NCBI RefSeq assembly: GCF_963678975.1
Contig: NC_089274.1
Span: 8,276,143 to 8,340,142, forward strand
Direction: 5' to 3'
Length of the DNA: 64,000 nt
Source: Dysidea avara
Taxonomy: Eukaryota; Porifera; Demospongiae; Dictyoceratida; Dysideidae
In this document: in pieces, positions 34,603-45,710 of the stretch
How positions within the stretch are numbered: position 1 is the stretch's first letter
How the letters are laid out: each line of letters starts with the position of its first letter
Position numbers and translations under genes: made by a program
The notes under the pieces: generated by a model
The model's database searches: none
Told to the model about the DNA's origin: nothing
Seen by the model: only the letters and a program-made list of their open reading frames with translations

Positions 34603-34681
34603 CCATAGATTATAGAGGGCCATAAGACACTAAAACCATAGACTACAGCCTGGGCCGTAAAGCTCTCTCTATAATCTATGG
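34603..34681. mobile_element. Miniature 79-bp inverted-repeat element
   Basis: Starts CCATAGATTATAGAG, ends CTCTATAATCTATGG, with CTAAA on both sides (34598-34602 and 34682-34686). Too short to classify. Confidence 0.6.
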
Positions 34682-34798
34682 CTAAATACATGTGGATAAT
34701 ATTGGCAAGAGTTCATATTTGTATCATGGGAGAGAGTATCTAACTGCCAGTATGGCCTGCACAAACACACTGCTGCAAGTTCCTTTTTTATCCTCTAG

Positions 34799-34873
34799 CC
34801 TGATTCTACTGATGACAAAGAACTTTTGATAGGCATTGATAAGGTCAAGCCTTTCTTCTACGAGAAGCCTGAG
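34799..34873 (+). CDS. Possible isolated exon, unknown protein
   Basis: Preceded by TTTTTTATCCTCTAG, a good acceptor, this 75-bp stretch encodes PDSTDDKELLIGIDKVKPFF and ends GAG|GTGTTA. The reading is protein-like, but no partner exons are apparent and no domain is recognised. Confidence 0.2.
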
Positions 34874-35794
34874 GTGTTACTGCATGCTGCAACAGTGTGT
34901 TTGCTGAATGAACTCTTGATATATTGCTGTTTGCTAGTACTTGGCCATTCACATTATTCTGGAACCAGTTGTCCTGCACATCATTCATACAGTATCATAT
35001 TATGTAGGGATCATGCAGAGTTTTGGGCTTTATTGCCCTTAAAAATCACCCAAAAAACAGCCTCAGTTTTCCTTCAAAATAGTTCAGTTGGTGCATATTG
35101 GGTAAGCATATAACCAAGCCCAAAAATGCCTTCAGAGCTACCCTAAACCCTTCCAACAAGTTTCTATGGAATTTTATAATTTTCAATTTAACTGATTTTT
35201 TTAATAACTGACTAACTAATCCCTTCAACCAAGCATAACTTGACAATGCGTCACTGCACTTTTCACTAGTTGATTGTCTGGTCATACATGCACACATTCA
35301 GATGTAAAATTAATTTTATAGTATGCCTGGTGCCATTCTTTCTTTTGATGTGGTATGCACGGGTTCATTAGCCATACTGTGTTATGAATAAAAAAATAAA
35401 CAATAAGAAGGAAAAATTAGAAATTTTTAGTTGGATTATAGGGATCATAAATGTCCAGCAGTATAATCTGCAGGTATATAGGCAACCTCTCTTGTTTTGC
35501 AACTTTTTTATTCCCTGCAGTATTTCACTACTTTTATTATTCTTAGATCTACAATTTTTTCTATATATATACTTGTATTGTCTAAATAGAATGTTTAGTC
35601 AGAAACATTTTCAACACCAGACCTCTATAATTATGATTATGATTATATGATAATTGTAGCATATGATCACAACATGTAGCAAACAGTGATCTTCGGTTGA
35701 AAATGCTATAGTCTACTATATAGGTAAGTATAATGCATTCAGCGGTGCTTAAATCCATTTGCCAAAGTTGAGTCCACTTTACTATATAAGATTA
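34874..35794. other. No recognisable gene
   Basis: AT-rich; only short chance frames. Confidence 0.45.
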
Positions 35795-36361
35795 AGTTCA
35801 TGCTGTAGTTGCTCAAGCTTTTATTAGAAGAAATATCAACTACTACCCAAGACACATTAAATCCAACTGTTACCAAACCATTGTCAGACCTATACTTGAA
35901 TATGCATGATCCAATATGGGCACCTCACTCACAAATAGACATCTCTGCAATAGAAAAAGTACAACATACTGCAGCACTACTCTTGGAAAAACAGTGTTAC
36001 TATTATGATTAACTCACTTAATTGGCGTTCTCTTGATTCATGCATGTTGTACCTACTTCAAGCTAACTATGTTTTACAAGATATTATTATTGTCCCATCT
36101 ATATCATTAACTCCAATGTCCACATTCACCAGGGGTCACTCTAACACCATGCATATGCCACTTACCTTTTCTCCTTCTTGCCTTCAACTATTAAATTATG
36201 AAATCAGAAAACATAGTCAACCATCTTTGAACAATTTAAAAGAATTATTGTATAGTTACTTATTTTATATGTTGATTTAGTATTAAGTAATCACTTTATA
36301 TCTGTGTGTCATGCTCTGTAGAGTTTCTACACAGTAATAAATAAATAAACAAATAAATAAA
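35795..36361 (+). pseudogene. Degenerate LINE 3' part
   Basis: SFIRRNINYYPRHIKSNCY-like and QTIVRPILEYA phrases, then after a shift PIWAPHSQIDISAIEKVQH, are LINE polymerase C-terminal signatures. The end has a CTGTGTG...TACACAG stem-loop and an (AAAT)n tail at 36335-36361. Confidence 0.75.
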
Positions 36362-36419
36362 TCTTTATTGATGGTTCTGTATAATATGCACTTATCTGTA
36401 AAAAGTCATAACTGAGACA

Positions 36420-36770
36420 AAATACCATAGTTGATGCCATTAATGTAACAAAAACATCAGACGGGAACTTCTGATTGAACTTGTTGAAATCTCAGTTATA
36501 CCGATTCAAAAGTGCACATGTTCTCTGAGTCCATAATGACAAAGCTTAAAAATCTATAATACAGAACTGTATCAAACACTTTAAAGTCAATAAAGATTAT
36601 GTTGACTTGGAAAGTGTGATCCATGGCTAGTTTTATGTCTTCAACAAGCAATGATTCCAGTCAACATGGACCACTGTCTATAAACATTAACTATAAAACC
36701 ACTTGCTTTACTAGGTTTATTCAGTAGACAAACAGCCTTTGACAATCCAACTATCACTGCTAGCAAAATG
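36420..36770 (-). pseudogene. Reverse transcriptase relic
   Basis: On the minus strand a VDIIFIDFKVFDTVLYYRFL phrase corresponds to the conserved iYLDFKKAFDtV block. The rest is stop-riddled. Confidence 0.6.
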
Positions 36771-37889
36771 GTGTATCATGAATTACACCTTACGGATTCA
36801 AATTGGGAGTTGTTATGAAGCGACTGAAGTGAGGGAGAATGATCTCTATAGCTAATATCAAAGAGTGGTACATATGAGACAGAGTTTAATGGTAGGAAGA
36901 TTCGGTCAATTAATATCCCCAGGGTTTTGAGGGGAGAGCTATCATTTTTAGCAAAAGATGGTGTACATGTGGTAGTTATCAATATGGCTCACCAATTTAT
37001 AAGTTAGTCATTTTGAACAAATTGAGTTGCTAGGACAATTATGCCTAGTGGTCATAATATGTCCCACTGAAGCCCTACATCAAAAGTAAGGATATGGCAA
37101 TTAAACCCCAGAAATGAATGTTAAATCCAGTAGGTCAGAGTTCTTAAATATAATTCAGTTGGATCAAAAGGAAATATGAAGCCATATCATATAAAACTGC
37201 AAGCATAGCAATATTGAAACTTTACTAGCCTCATTATAGTTCTTTATGAAGTCAAATGCTTCAAAGTATGGGTTAGAAACCAGTTGAATTACACCTGCAC
37301 TAATAGAATATATCAACACGTCAGCCTCTAGCTTTGCCTTGGATTAATAACAATTAATGATATCCTACTTATGGTGGGGTTTAACTATAGCTTATTTTCA
37401 CTGCAGCACAAGGTCATGTGACCAACCGCAATGAGAAAATAGTAATCAGAACATTTTGCATATTGAAATTAATGGAAAGAGTCAAATGGCAGTTTATGAT
37501 GCTTGAGAGCACTGACAAAAGTTTAGAATATCAAAAGTTAAGAATTCGATCATTGAAGTAGTGAATGGAATTTATACCACCAACAATAGGTTTTACACTA
37601 ACATACCATGAAAGCAAATACCAAGAGTAAAAAGATGAGATGAGGAACTAAGAAAAGCTTTAAAGAACATTCAGGACGTAAATGACCACCACGAGATCAG
37701 AAAATAATCATAAAGACAGCTGCAACAAGCTATATTTCAACTAGAGTTGTATTGATAATTGGTCCAGTATGCAGCTGCAGTATACCATTGAACTAGGGCT
37801 AATATCAAAGGTTCTGGCATGTACTTTGCCATTAGGGTTTGTGGTAACTACAAAGCCAACTGTAAACAGAGATGGTTGGAGCCCTAGCC
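36771..37889. other. No recognisable gene
   Basis: AT-rich. A short inverted pair (CTAGGGCT / AGCCCTAG) at about 37794-37893 may mark a roughly 100-bp hAT-like MITE. Confidence 0.4.
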
Positions 37890-38740
37890 CACTTGTAAAA
37901 TTAGTAGCTTTGAGTTAACTGCGAGCAATAGGTGAGATGAGGACGAACTAGAGTAATATACAAATGTAGTTTGACTGATGGGCAGTGCTTGTAACAAAAT
38001 GTATGCCATATCAAAGCCAATAATTTGTATGCTTTGGATATTATAGAATTGTAATGATTTGACCAGTTCAGGTCACTGGATACAATCACTCCCAGGTCCT
38101 TTAGAGTCTCTTGACAATTGATTTCAGTGCTGGGAATAAGATATCTGGTGTTGGAGATTGACTTGAAGGGGACATGAACACATTTGGTAAAGCTGATAGT
38201 TAGTATAAAAATGTTTGATGAATAATAGAGTCACATCTTGCTGGAGCTTAATGCGGTCCTCATCACATGAAATGGTCATAAAACATTTCATGTTATCAGC
38301 AAACTTCAATACTTTGCTAACTTCTATACTGGAAGAGATACTGTTCATATAAACTAAAAAATAATAGGGGGGCTAAAATACTCCCCTGGGGGACGCCAGA
38401 TATAACTGGTAGTACACTGTCTGATAAGGTGTTGTTGATAGATACCTGCTGTACTCGATCAGTGAGATAGCATTTAAACCACGACCACAGTATGTCAGTA
38501 ATGCCAAAAGACCAGAGGTGATTTAGTAGAATACCACCTGAAACAGTGTCAAAAGCCAAAAGCTTTACGTATATCCAGATATATAGTATCAATTTGCATT
38601 GGGCTGCTGGTCAAGAAGTCAAAGAATATTAAAAGCTTTTGTAAGGTGGAAGTTCCTTTTATAAACTAGAAATATAGTCCAACTAATGAACCCTTTTTAT
38701 AGGACATCTTAGCATAGAGTTGCGGTGGATGGACATACCA
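37890..38740 (-). pseudogene. Degenerate LINE reverse transcriptase
   Basis: Minus strand: a YLDIRKAFDTVSGGILLNHL-like block near 38560, then ISGVPQGSILAPLLFF. After a shift comes FADNMKCF at about 38300, where the catalytic DD has become DN, and after another shift DLNWSNHYNSII and ITLVRPHLTYCSQL. Two frameshifts and the changed catalytic site show it is dead. Confidence 0.8.
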
Positions 38741-39941
38741 TTAGGGCTGGTTCTTCTTCTCTTTTAAAATTTAAAAAAAAACTAAGAACAGTTTTCCTTC
38801 AGCATTTGTATCATAAATAGTCAGCACACTTGCTGACACCATGCATTCATTTGTGTCTAATTAAGAATCCACGGATGACTAAAAATAATCACATGATACT
38901 TAGAATACATCAGTTTACAGAATAATGGAATTTTCTGGCTTGGCAAAAAAAACCATAATTGTATCTGTGTGATGATTGTACTGTTTGTCTATACTGTAGG
39001 TCTTGGAGATGTCTAGGCTATACGTCTTGGAGATGTAAAACTGCTACCTAAAACTAGGGAGCAGAGAAACCTGTCATTGGTGGGTACTGAAAAGGAAACC
39101 AAACCAACAGGCCTTCCTAAATAAGCAGGTATGTGTGCTATGACCGCCTAAATGTGACAGGTAACATGGGGAGTACTTCATTATAACAACTGCACATGCA
39201 CACCACTCTTACATTCTATTTAATACACAACACGTATAAACTACTATTCTAATCTAAGTCAGTTACTGCCAACAGTGTTACATATATATACACTTTTACA
39301 AATGCTATGGTGTGTTCAATTTATTTATCACTGCCATAGCTATGCTACTTTGGTTTGTGCATCCCATGGGCACTTTCCAGATCAAGTAAGACCAGATCAA
39401 TTCTACCAAATATGCTACTGCATCTTTATACCTTCACGTCATGCTGTAAAATGTATGTTAGAGGAGCATGGCTGGAATTTGAAGGAGTAGTAGTGTACCC
39501 TGCTACCTGCTACCACTGCATGTGCAAGGCCAATAAGAGATTGCCACAGAAAATTCTATTCTGAATGCAGTTGGTAGCTATACCACTACAAAATGAACAT
39601 AGAGAAGCAACAGAAAAAAATCCAACCACTGTTTCTGTTATCCATGTGATAGTCACTACACTAATCATTGTATTCTTATTTGCTGTTTTCATTATGTTTT
39701 AACATGAGAAATCAATAATTATTAAAATTCTCTCGAGTATGAGATAAGAGGCTATGATTACAATTGCATGCATTGAAATGAGCTATTAGCCAGTTGCCTT
39801 GCAATCATTGCAAGTGATCACTGCCTGAAATTTGTAAGCTTACTGCCACATTACGAGAACTATAGCTAGTGAGTTAATGGAGCCTATGGTGTAGATACTA
39901 GTAGCTCAAGTACAGTGGCCCAGAGTTGTACAAAGTCATAA

Positions 39942-39943
<2 letters not shown>
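38741..39943. other. No recognisable gene
   Basis: Only short frames on both strands. No domain or splice structure that I can support. Confidence 0.5.
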
Positions 39944-39991
<48 letters not shown>

Positions 39992-40000
39992 TATATATAT
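39944..40000. repeat. (AT)n microsatellite
   Basis: About 55 bp of AT with one AATATT interruption. Confidence 0.97.
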
Positions 40001-40025
40001 GCATGTATGTTCACTAAAAAAATTA

Positions 40026-40420
40026 GGCAGTGGTTACTGAACCGAAAGTCGGTTCAATAAGCTGGACTCGCTATTGAACCGACAGTAAAACTTAGACAAA
40101 AAAAGGGTCACTAAACAAAACAAAAAACCCACAAAACTCAACCTGGGCTCAAACCCTGGACTACTAGAACTGTAGGCAGTGTGTTAACCACTGTGCTACC
40201 GCTGCTAGCTGCCCACTATGCCTACTTTTCTACCTTATAAATTTTACTCACATAGTAGCTATAAGAAGAATGTAACATACAGGTGAAGAAGAAACCAAAG
40301 CTGAACCCGAGCCTAACCCTAACGCTAGTGCTAATGTTACTTTTTGCATCCCCTAAAGTCAAATGCTCAGGAAAACTACTAGTCGCGAAAATAAAACCTT
40401 TCGGTTCAGTAACCACTTCC
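40026..40420. mobile_element. Mutator-type MITE containing a tRNA-like segment
   Basis: Inverted ends GGCAGTGGTTACTGAACCG and its inverse (one mismatch, 23 bp). AAAAAATTA is duplicated at 40017-40025 and 40421-40429, a 9-bp duplication. Inside, on the minus strand around 40140-40205, lie A-box-like TAGCACAGTGG and B-box-like GGTTTGAGCCC, but the T stem is incomplete. The body resembles the block at 18240-18560. Its ends differ from those of the MULE at 18927. Confidence 0.8.
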
Positions 40421-40432
40421 AAAAAATTAACA

Positions 40433-40679
40433 CCATTGCATCATCGTAAAATCTCTTGACATTAATAATTAGCTTAAGGTGACAAAAATTAATTCCACAT
40501 AGACCTATATGCTAGGCTTAATTAATAACACTTTCTCACTGCATGTAGCTATATTAACTACATGCAGTGAGGAAAGTGTTAATCAAGCCTAACTAAAACT
40601 TAGCATATAAGTGAAGTTATCATGTTTTGTCACCTTAAGCTAATTATTAATGTCAAGAGATTTTACAATGATCCAATGG
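40433..40679. repeat. Foldback element, 247 bp
   Basis: Arms starting CCATTGCATCATCGTAAAAT and ending in its inverse. Nearly the whole length folds, with an inner pair CACTTTCTCACTGCATGTAG / CTACATGCAGTGAGGAAAGTG. It starts 12 bp after the Mutator-type MITE. Confidence 0.9.
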
Positions 40680-41007
40680 ACTTAGTAAACATGCATGCAT
40701 ATAGCTATATATAAAAGTTATGATGTAATGGTAACATATGTAACTATTTTGCATGTCATTTGCACCAATTGTATTTGAGGTTACAACCATGATGGGACTG
40801 TCCTAGCAGTTGCACAATTGTGCAGTCAGGAATCTATGAATGTGACATAGGTGATAGTTTAGACTTTCAATCAAGCCCTGCAGCGAGACATACCTATATA
40901 CTTAGCCAAAGATCATGGCGTCTGGTGAGAAACAATAATTCCTAGCTAACTAGTTGTTTAGTCTCGCATGCCCAGACTTTTGTTCTTTGTCATTGGGTAG
41001 GGAGACT
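40680..41007. other. No recognisable gene
   Basis: AT-rich spacer between two elements. Confidence 0.5.
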
Positions 41008-41273
41008 GAGGGGTAGGTAACGAGCTAAAATCATCTATGAAATTTCAAAAATAACTGCCCATATTTCATCTTTTAAGACAAATTTCAATTCAAATATCTC
41101 CGTAAATTCTAAAATCTGTAAATTTTAGACTCCGTAAAATGTAAATTGTCACCATATCTTTTCGATTGTCAAATTTCATCTTTCAAACTGCACAAATTTC
41201 AGGCAATATTTCATCTTTCAGAAATAATTTCAGAGATGATCTACAAAATTTCAGGTCGTTACCTACCCCTCGA
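41008..41273. mobile_element. MITE with GAGGGGTAGGTAACGA ends
   Basis: GAGGGGTAGGTAACGA at the left and TCGTTACCTACCCCTC at the right. GGGAGACT is repeated at 41000-41007 and 41274-41281. An internal ATTTCATCTTT word recurs several times. The 8-bp duplication suggests hAT. Confidence 0.75.
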
Positions 41274-41424
41274 GGGAGACTAGCTACTCAATGACCCAAG
41301 GGCAATGACAAAGAAAAATGTGGTCTGGCCATGCAATTAGCCAAGATCTATTGTCTGACGGGACCATGGGGAGATTAAGTCTTCGACTCATTGGTTTTAT
41401 GACTGCATGATGTTTGCTTTGTGC

Positions 41425-41813
41425 TAGGGCTGGGCGGTATTGGAGTTTTGCTTCATGATATATCGTGCAGAAATATATCACGATATTACTATTTATCGCG
41501 GTTATTAAAGATGACTGCTATATTAGAGTAGCTGACTGCTTTATTAGGGTATCTCGATCCTAGCTGACTGTTCTATTAGAGTATCTCGATCTTTGTAAAA
41601 AAAAATTGACTAGCTAGTACTAGGTCCTTGTTTGCAGTAGTATCACGTGTGCATTATAACAACCTTAAGGGCTTAAAAAGCTGTCACAAACACTAAAAAT
41701 CGTAATAATATCGATATCGTGATATTATCGTTTCACCGAATCTACGCGATACAGATATCGTTTCATTGCAATACCGCGGTATTACTATAATACCGAGAAA
41801 CCGCCCAGCCCTA
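41425..41813. mobile_element. hAT MITE, TAGGGCTGGGCGG ends
   Basis: Ends TAGGGCTGGGCGGTAT and CCGCCCAGCCCTA, with CTTTGTGC duplicated at 41417-41424 and 41814-41821. It carries three inverse-orientation copies of the CTCTAATAGAG-type motif (41515-41592). Confidence 0.9.
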
Positions 41814-42560
41814 CTTTGTGCATATTTAATTATACACTGTCGAAATAAACTATATTCAATTTTGTCCTATTATCACATGACTGCCAAAATACCTGATGCA
41901 CGTTCTTCTAAAACAAAACAAAAGATTCTTCTGAGCTCAGGCATAGCTATATTTGCATGCATGTCCATTTCCATTATAAAATTGGCAGTTTTTCAAGCCA
42001 TTATTTGCCTGGCACAATAAACACAACTGTACCCTAAAGATTTCACTGATTGTACATCTGTTATTCTATACCTGTATGCAGTCTTGTAAAGTTATATATA
42101 ACCAAATCAAGTCAATTAAGCTTGTACCTTCCTTTTAATAAATAACACAAGCATGAATTCATAGCTACCAACTTGATAGCACTCAGTGCTGACATGGCTT
42201 TTACTGAGCATGTACAGTACAGAATGCAAAAATAATGGAAGAATACAGAATAATGGTCAGAGCTGATAGTAGCCAGATGCAGGTGATAGACAGGAAACAG
42301 AGAATTTATTTGGAGTGGCCTAAATATGATGTGATCTCATAGCTAGCTGTACTAATGCATATCCCCTTGTCTTTTTCTCTGGGCCAAGCAATGGCAAGCA
42401 CAGCACGCTTTGATTGACTGTCATGGAATACAGCTTGACCTTTGTCCATTGCTTATAATACTTGTCCGTTGAATTTTGCTTTTAATGTGGTTGGATCGAA
42501 GTACTGTAGTTACAGTGGCTATTGGAGTGACACCCCTACTTATCTTTCTCTCTCTACATG
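41814..42560. other. Spacer, possible upstream region of the GTPase exon
   Basis: No feature I can support apart from the splice acceptor (CTCTCTCTACATGTAG) at its end. Confidence 0.4.
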
Positions 42561-42563
42561 TAG

Positions 42564-42890
42564 GTAATGAAATAATTGTTATGTTGACAGGAGTCACTGG
42601 AGTAGGGAAGAGCACTGCTTGCAATTTTTTGCTTGGAAATGAGGTATTTCGAGTTGGTGGAGGATTGATCTCTGCAACATCAAAAAGTGGTGCTCACGAG
42701 ACTGAGATCTGTGGCAGGAAGGTCCAACTAATCGACACTCCAGGATTTAGTGATGACTTTGAAAAAGAAGAGAAAGTCAATGAATCAGGTAAAGCTATTG
42801 TTTTAGCTAAGAAAGGTGTACATGCGATAGCTTTAGTTATCAATGCAAGCCACAGGTTTACTTCTGCAGAAGTTACAGCTCTTCTTTTGT
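42564..42890 (+). pseudogene. AIG1/GIMAP-type GTPase exon, truncated by a LINE
   Basis: After the acceptor at 42563 the exon reads GNEIIVMLTGVTGVGKSTAC (P-loop), then LIDTPGFSDDFEKEEKVNES and HAIALVINASHRFTSAEVTA. It is highly similar to the exon at 30901-31798, without that copy's frameshift. Similarity stops at about 42888, where the 3' end of a minus-strand LINE begins. The coiled coil and CaaX end are absent, so the gene copy is broken. Confidence 0.8.
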
Positions 42891-43870
42891 TATTAGTTAT
42901 TATGTTCAGCCTTAAATACAAATCAATTTACAATGAATTAGTATATTAGTGATTGCTAATTTCCATTTAAATACTTGACTCAATGATCACATCATCAAGT
43001 CTATTCCAAAATGGTACTGTTCTTGGTAGGAAGTATTTGTATACGTCAATTCTTGATAGGGATAGTAAGGTTGTGTTAATGTCAAGTCCTCAACACAGAC
43101 GATCTCATGCATAACAGAACAACTGGGTATAATTAAAACTCAACATGTACTTTATAGAGCTAATTAGACTATAGTCTTGCCCATTTGCGATGTTCTTATA
43201 ATGTTGTATTTTCAAGGATGCTTGTGATGCTGTCTCTTTGATTTCTTTTCCATCACTGATTACTTGTCACAAAACAAGCAGCTCAATGCTGGACCATCTC
43301 AACTTGTGGATTTAGTTGTGAGAATCCCATATTGGTGAACAGTACTCTATTATGGGTATCACAAATTGCTCATATGCTAGCTCACGCAGATGTCAAGGTC
43401 AATGCCAAAGATTTCATTAACTGATGGTATATTTTTCATTGCATACACATAAATAAACTTTTGCTATGGTGGTTCAAAATTTGCATTTACTAATAGTAAA
43501 ATCCATCTATTTTCTGCCCATTTTGACTATGTTAAGTTGTTAGGTCTTGTTGAAATATTAGGTGGTCACTTGTGCTATGAATAACCACAAAGAGTTTCAT
43601 CTGACTATTATTAATACTCTAAGTTATGTCATTTATATTGTAGTAAAAACAGGCCAAGGTGACCCAAGGCTAAGCCTTGTGGTACCCCTGATGTGACTTC
43701 ACAAGAAGAAGGAAAGGAAGCATCAACAACAACTGGTTGGTAGCTAGTGATTGCTCAAGAAAGACTCTAACCATCACAAAAATCTCATCTTTAATGTGCT
43801 ATAGGAATAATAGGATTTGATTTTTGGTAGTAATCTTGTATGTGGAACTTTATCATAAACAGGGGTGCCA
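42890..43870 (-). pseudogene. Degenerate LINE reverse transcriptase
   Basis: Minus strand: a DKVPHTRLLPKIKSY-like phrase near 43840, SGVPQGLALGHLGLFL near 43660, PIIEYCSPIWDSHN near 43340, and near the end PRTVPFWNRLDDVIIESSI at about 43000. Many stops and shifts lie between. Its 3' end abuts the GTPase exon. Confidence 0.75.
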
Positions 43871-43926
43871 CTCAGGCTCTTGCTGTGGGTCGATCTGCGA
43901 CTGCGGTCAAACTCTAAGTCAACGGT

Positions 43927-44126
43927 NNNNNNNNNNNNNNNNNNNNNNNNNNNNNNNNNNNNNNNNNNNNNNNNNNNNNNNNNNNNNNNNNNNNNNNNNN
44001 NNNNNNNNNNNNNNNNNNNNNNNNNNNNNNNNNNNNNNNNNNNNNNNNNNNNNNNNNNNNNNNNNNNNNNNNNNNNNNNNNNNNNNNNNNNNNNNNNNNN
44101 NNNNNNNNNNNNNNNNNNNNNNNNNN
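43927..44126. other. Assembly gap
   Basis: 200 N; a round number typical of scaffolding, so the true size is unknown. Confidence 0.99.
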
Positions 44127-45364
44127 ACCATACCTATTGTTCAACTCTGTTCCAGGAGAATATAGCTTCCTTTCCTCAAGAGTTTTTCAAAAACAAGTTT
44201 CGATTGTGGGTTGCATCTCTAGTTACAAACGTTTTAATTGTGGGTTTTGTTTTATTCAGATGATTAGCAGTGTTTTCCACTATGGCTATAAGAAGTGATT
44301 AGTGTGGCTTTTTTATATTTTAAAATGAATTATATGATTCAAAAAGTGTTAGCTGTTTCAATTGGTTAGATTTATCAGCTTCAGTATAATATGTAGCTAG
44401 CTACCAACTCAGCAAACTGTAGTCTTTTGGTAACTTGCAGTCTCATAAGACAGCTATAGCATATTCACCCACTTTTGTCTTTGAATGTAAAATCTGTATT
44501 AATTACCTTCTGATATGACCCCATGCTGTGGGTTACATAGTGCTGGCATTTGTAGCTAGCCTATAGTTCAGTCTTCATAACCTGGCAGATATAATAAGTT
44601 GACTATATACAACAACAGATTCAGAAAGCCCATAAATGCAAATAAATTATATAGCTAAGGATTGCCAGTGGACTAGCTAATAGCTACTAGTATCCTTCAC
44701 TGCATTCTACTTTTCAGCACACTAAATTGGTGTTATGACTAAAAAAGTGTCACTAGGCTAAGGAGCATGCATACTAATAATTGTGATGTTCAATACCACT
44801 ACTATACTTAGCTATACATGTTTCTGCCTCACAGATTTAGCTGATTTGAGCATGGCTATGAGGAGCTGATGCATTATGGTATATAGCTAGCTATATCTAA
44901 GTGCTTGGTAGCTACAAATGAAAAGATTATGTATAGCTATCATGCATGCATGATAGCTATACTCAATGCATATTGCAATGATGGAAAGTAAAATTTTAAT
45001 GATATATGATAAACTGAAATTCCATTATTTTCCACTGAAAAACTGTTTAAAATACTCTCAAATTCACCTTTAGAGGGCCTAATTTTCAAAAATTTCCTGG
45101 GGGGGTGGCGTGCCCCCAGACTCCCCTAGGTTGGCATGCTAATGTAGTCACTATTCCAAATAACTAATTTGACCATGGATACTATATGAATCTTACAACT
45201 AGGGCCTTGTGAGGAGGCTTGGTATCTTCTAATGTCTGGCTAGTTACCTAAATATGTCCCTGTCCAGCTTAGCCCCCCCCCCCCTTCTAGATCCATCCCT
45301 GCATTTCACCATGATTGTAATGATTTTTCTCCCCCAGCTGTTGGTAGCACACACCAAGAAAATA
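44127..45364. other. No recognisable gene
   Basis: AT-rich. A decayed hAT-like MITE may span about 45062-45303, from a CCTGGGGGGGTGGCGTGCCCC hairpin region to CTAGATCCATCCCTG. Confidence 0.4.
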
Positions 45365-45710
45365 TTATACTATTTATTTATCTATTATTTATTTATGATT
45401 ACTAGGCAGTCAGCACAGCAGGAAAAAAAATGGTATCACAGTATTAGACACAATTATATACTAACTAGTGTGGTGCTGATTGTTTGTAAGGTGTGATATC
45501 AAGTTAGTTGTAAACTCATCATAGTTTGTCATCTCTATAATAAATACAGGCAGTTCATTCCATTCTTTGATTGACCTTGAGTAAAATGATTGTTGATAAG
45601 ATGTTGTAGATGGTGTGGACAGGATAAAATGCAAGGGATGATAGTGTCTTGTTTGTCTCTCTACAGATTGATAATATGGGGGAATTGATAGGGATATACT
45701 AGGTTACAAG
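45365..45710 (-). pseudogene. LINE 3' end
   Basis: Minus strand: YYQQSFYSRSIKEWNELPVF-like ending, close to SRSIKDWNNLPSS in the copy at 3655, followed by a CTGTGCTGACTGCCTAG region and an (AAAT)n tail at 45365-45395. Confidence 0.75.

Noticed and set aside
43824..44263. Open frames across the N run
   Set aside because: Artefacts of the gap.
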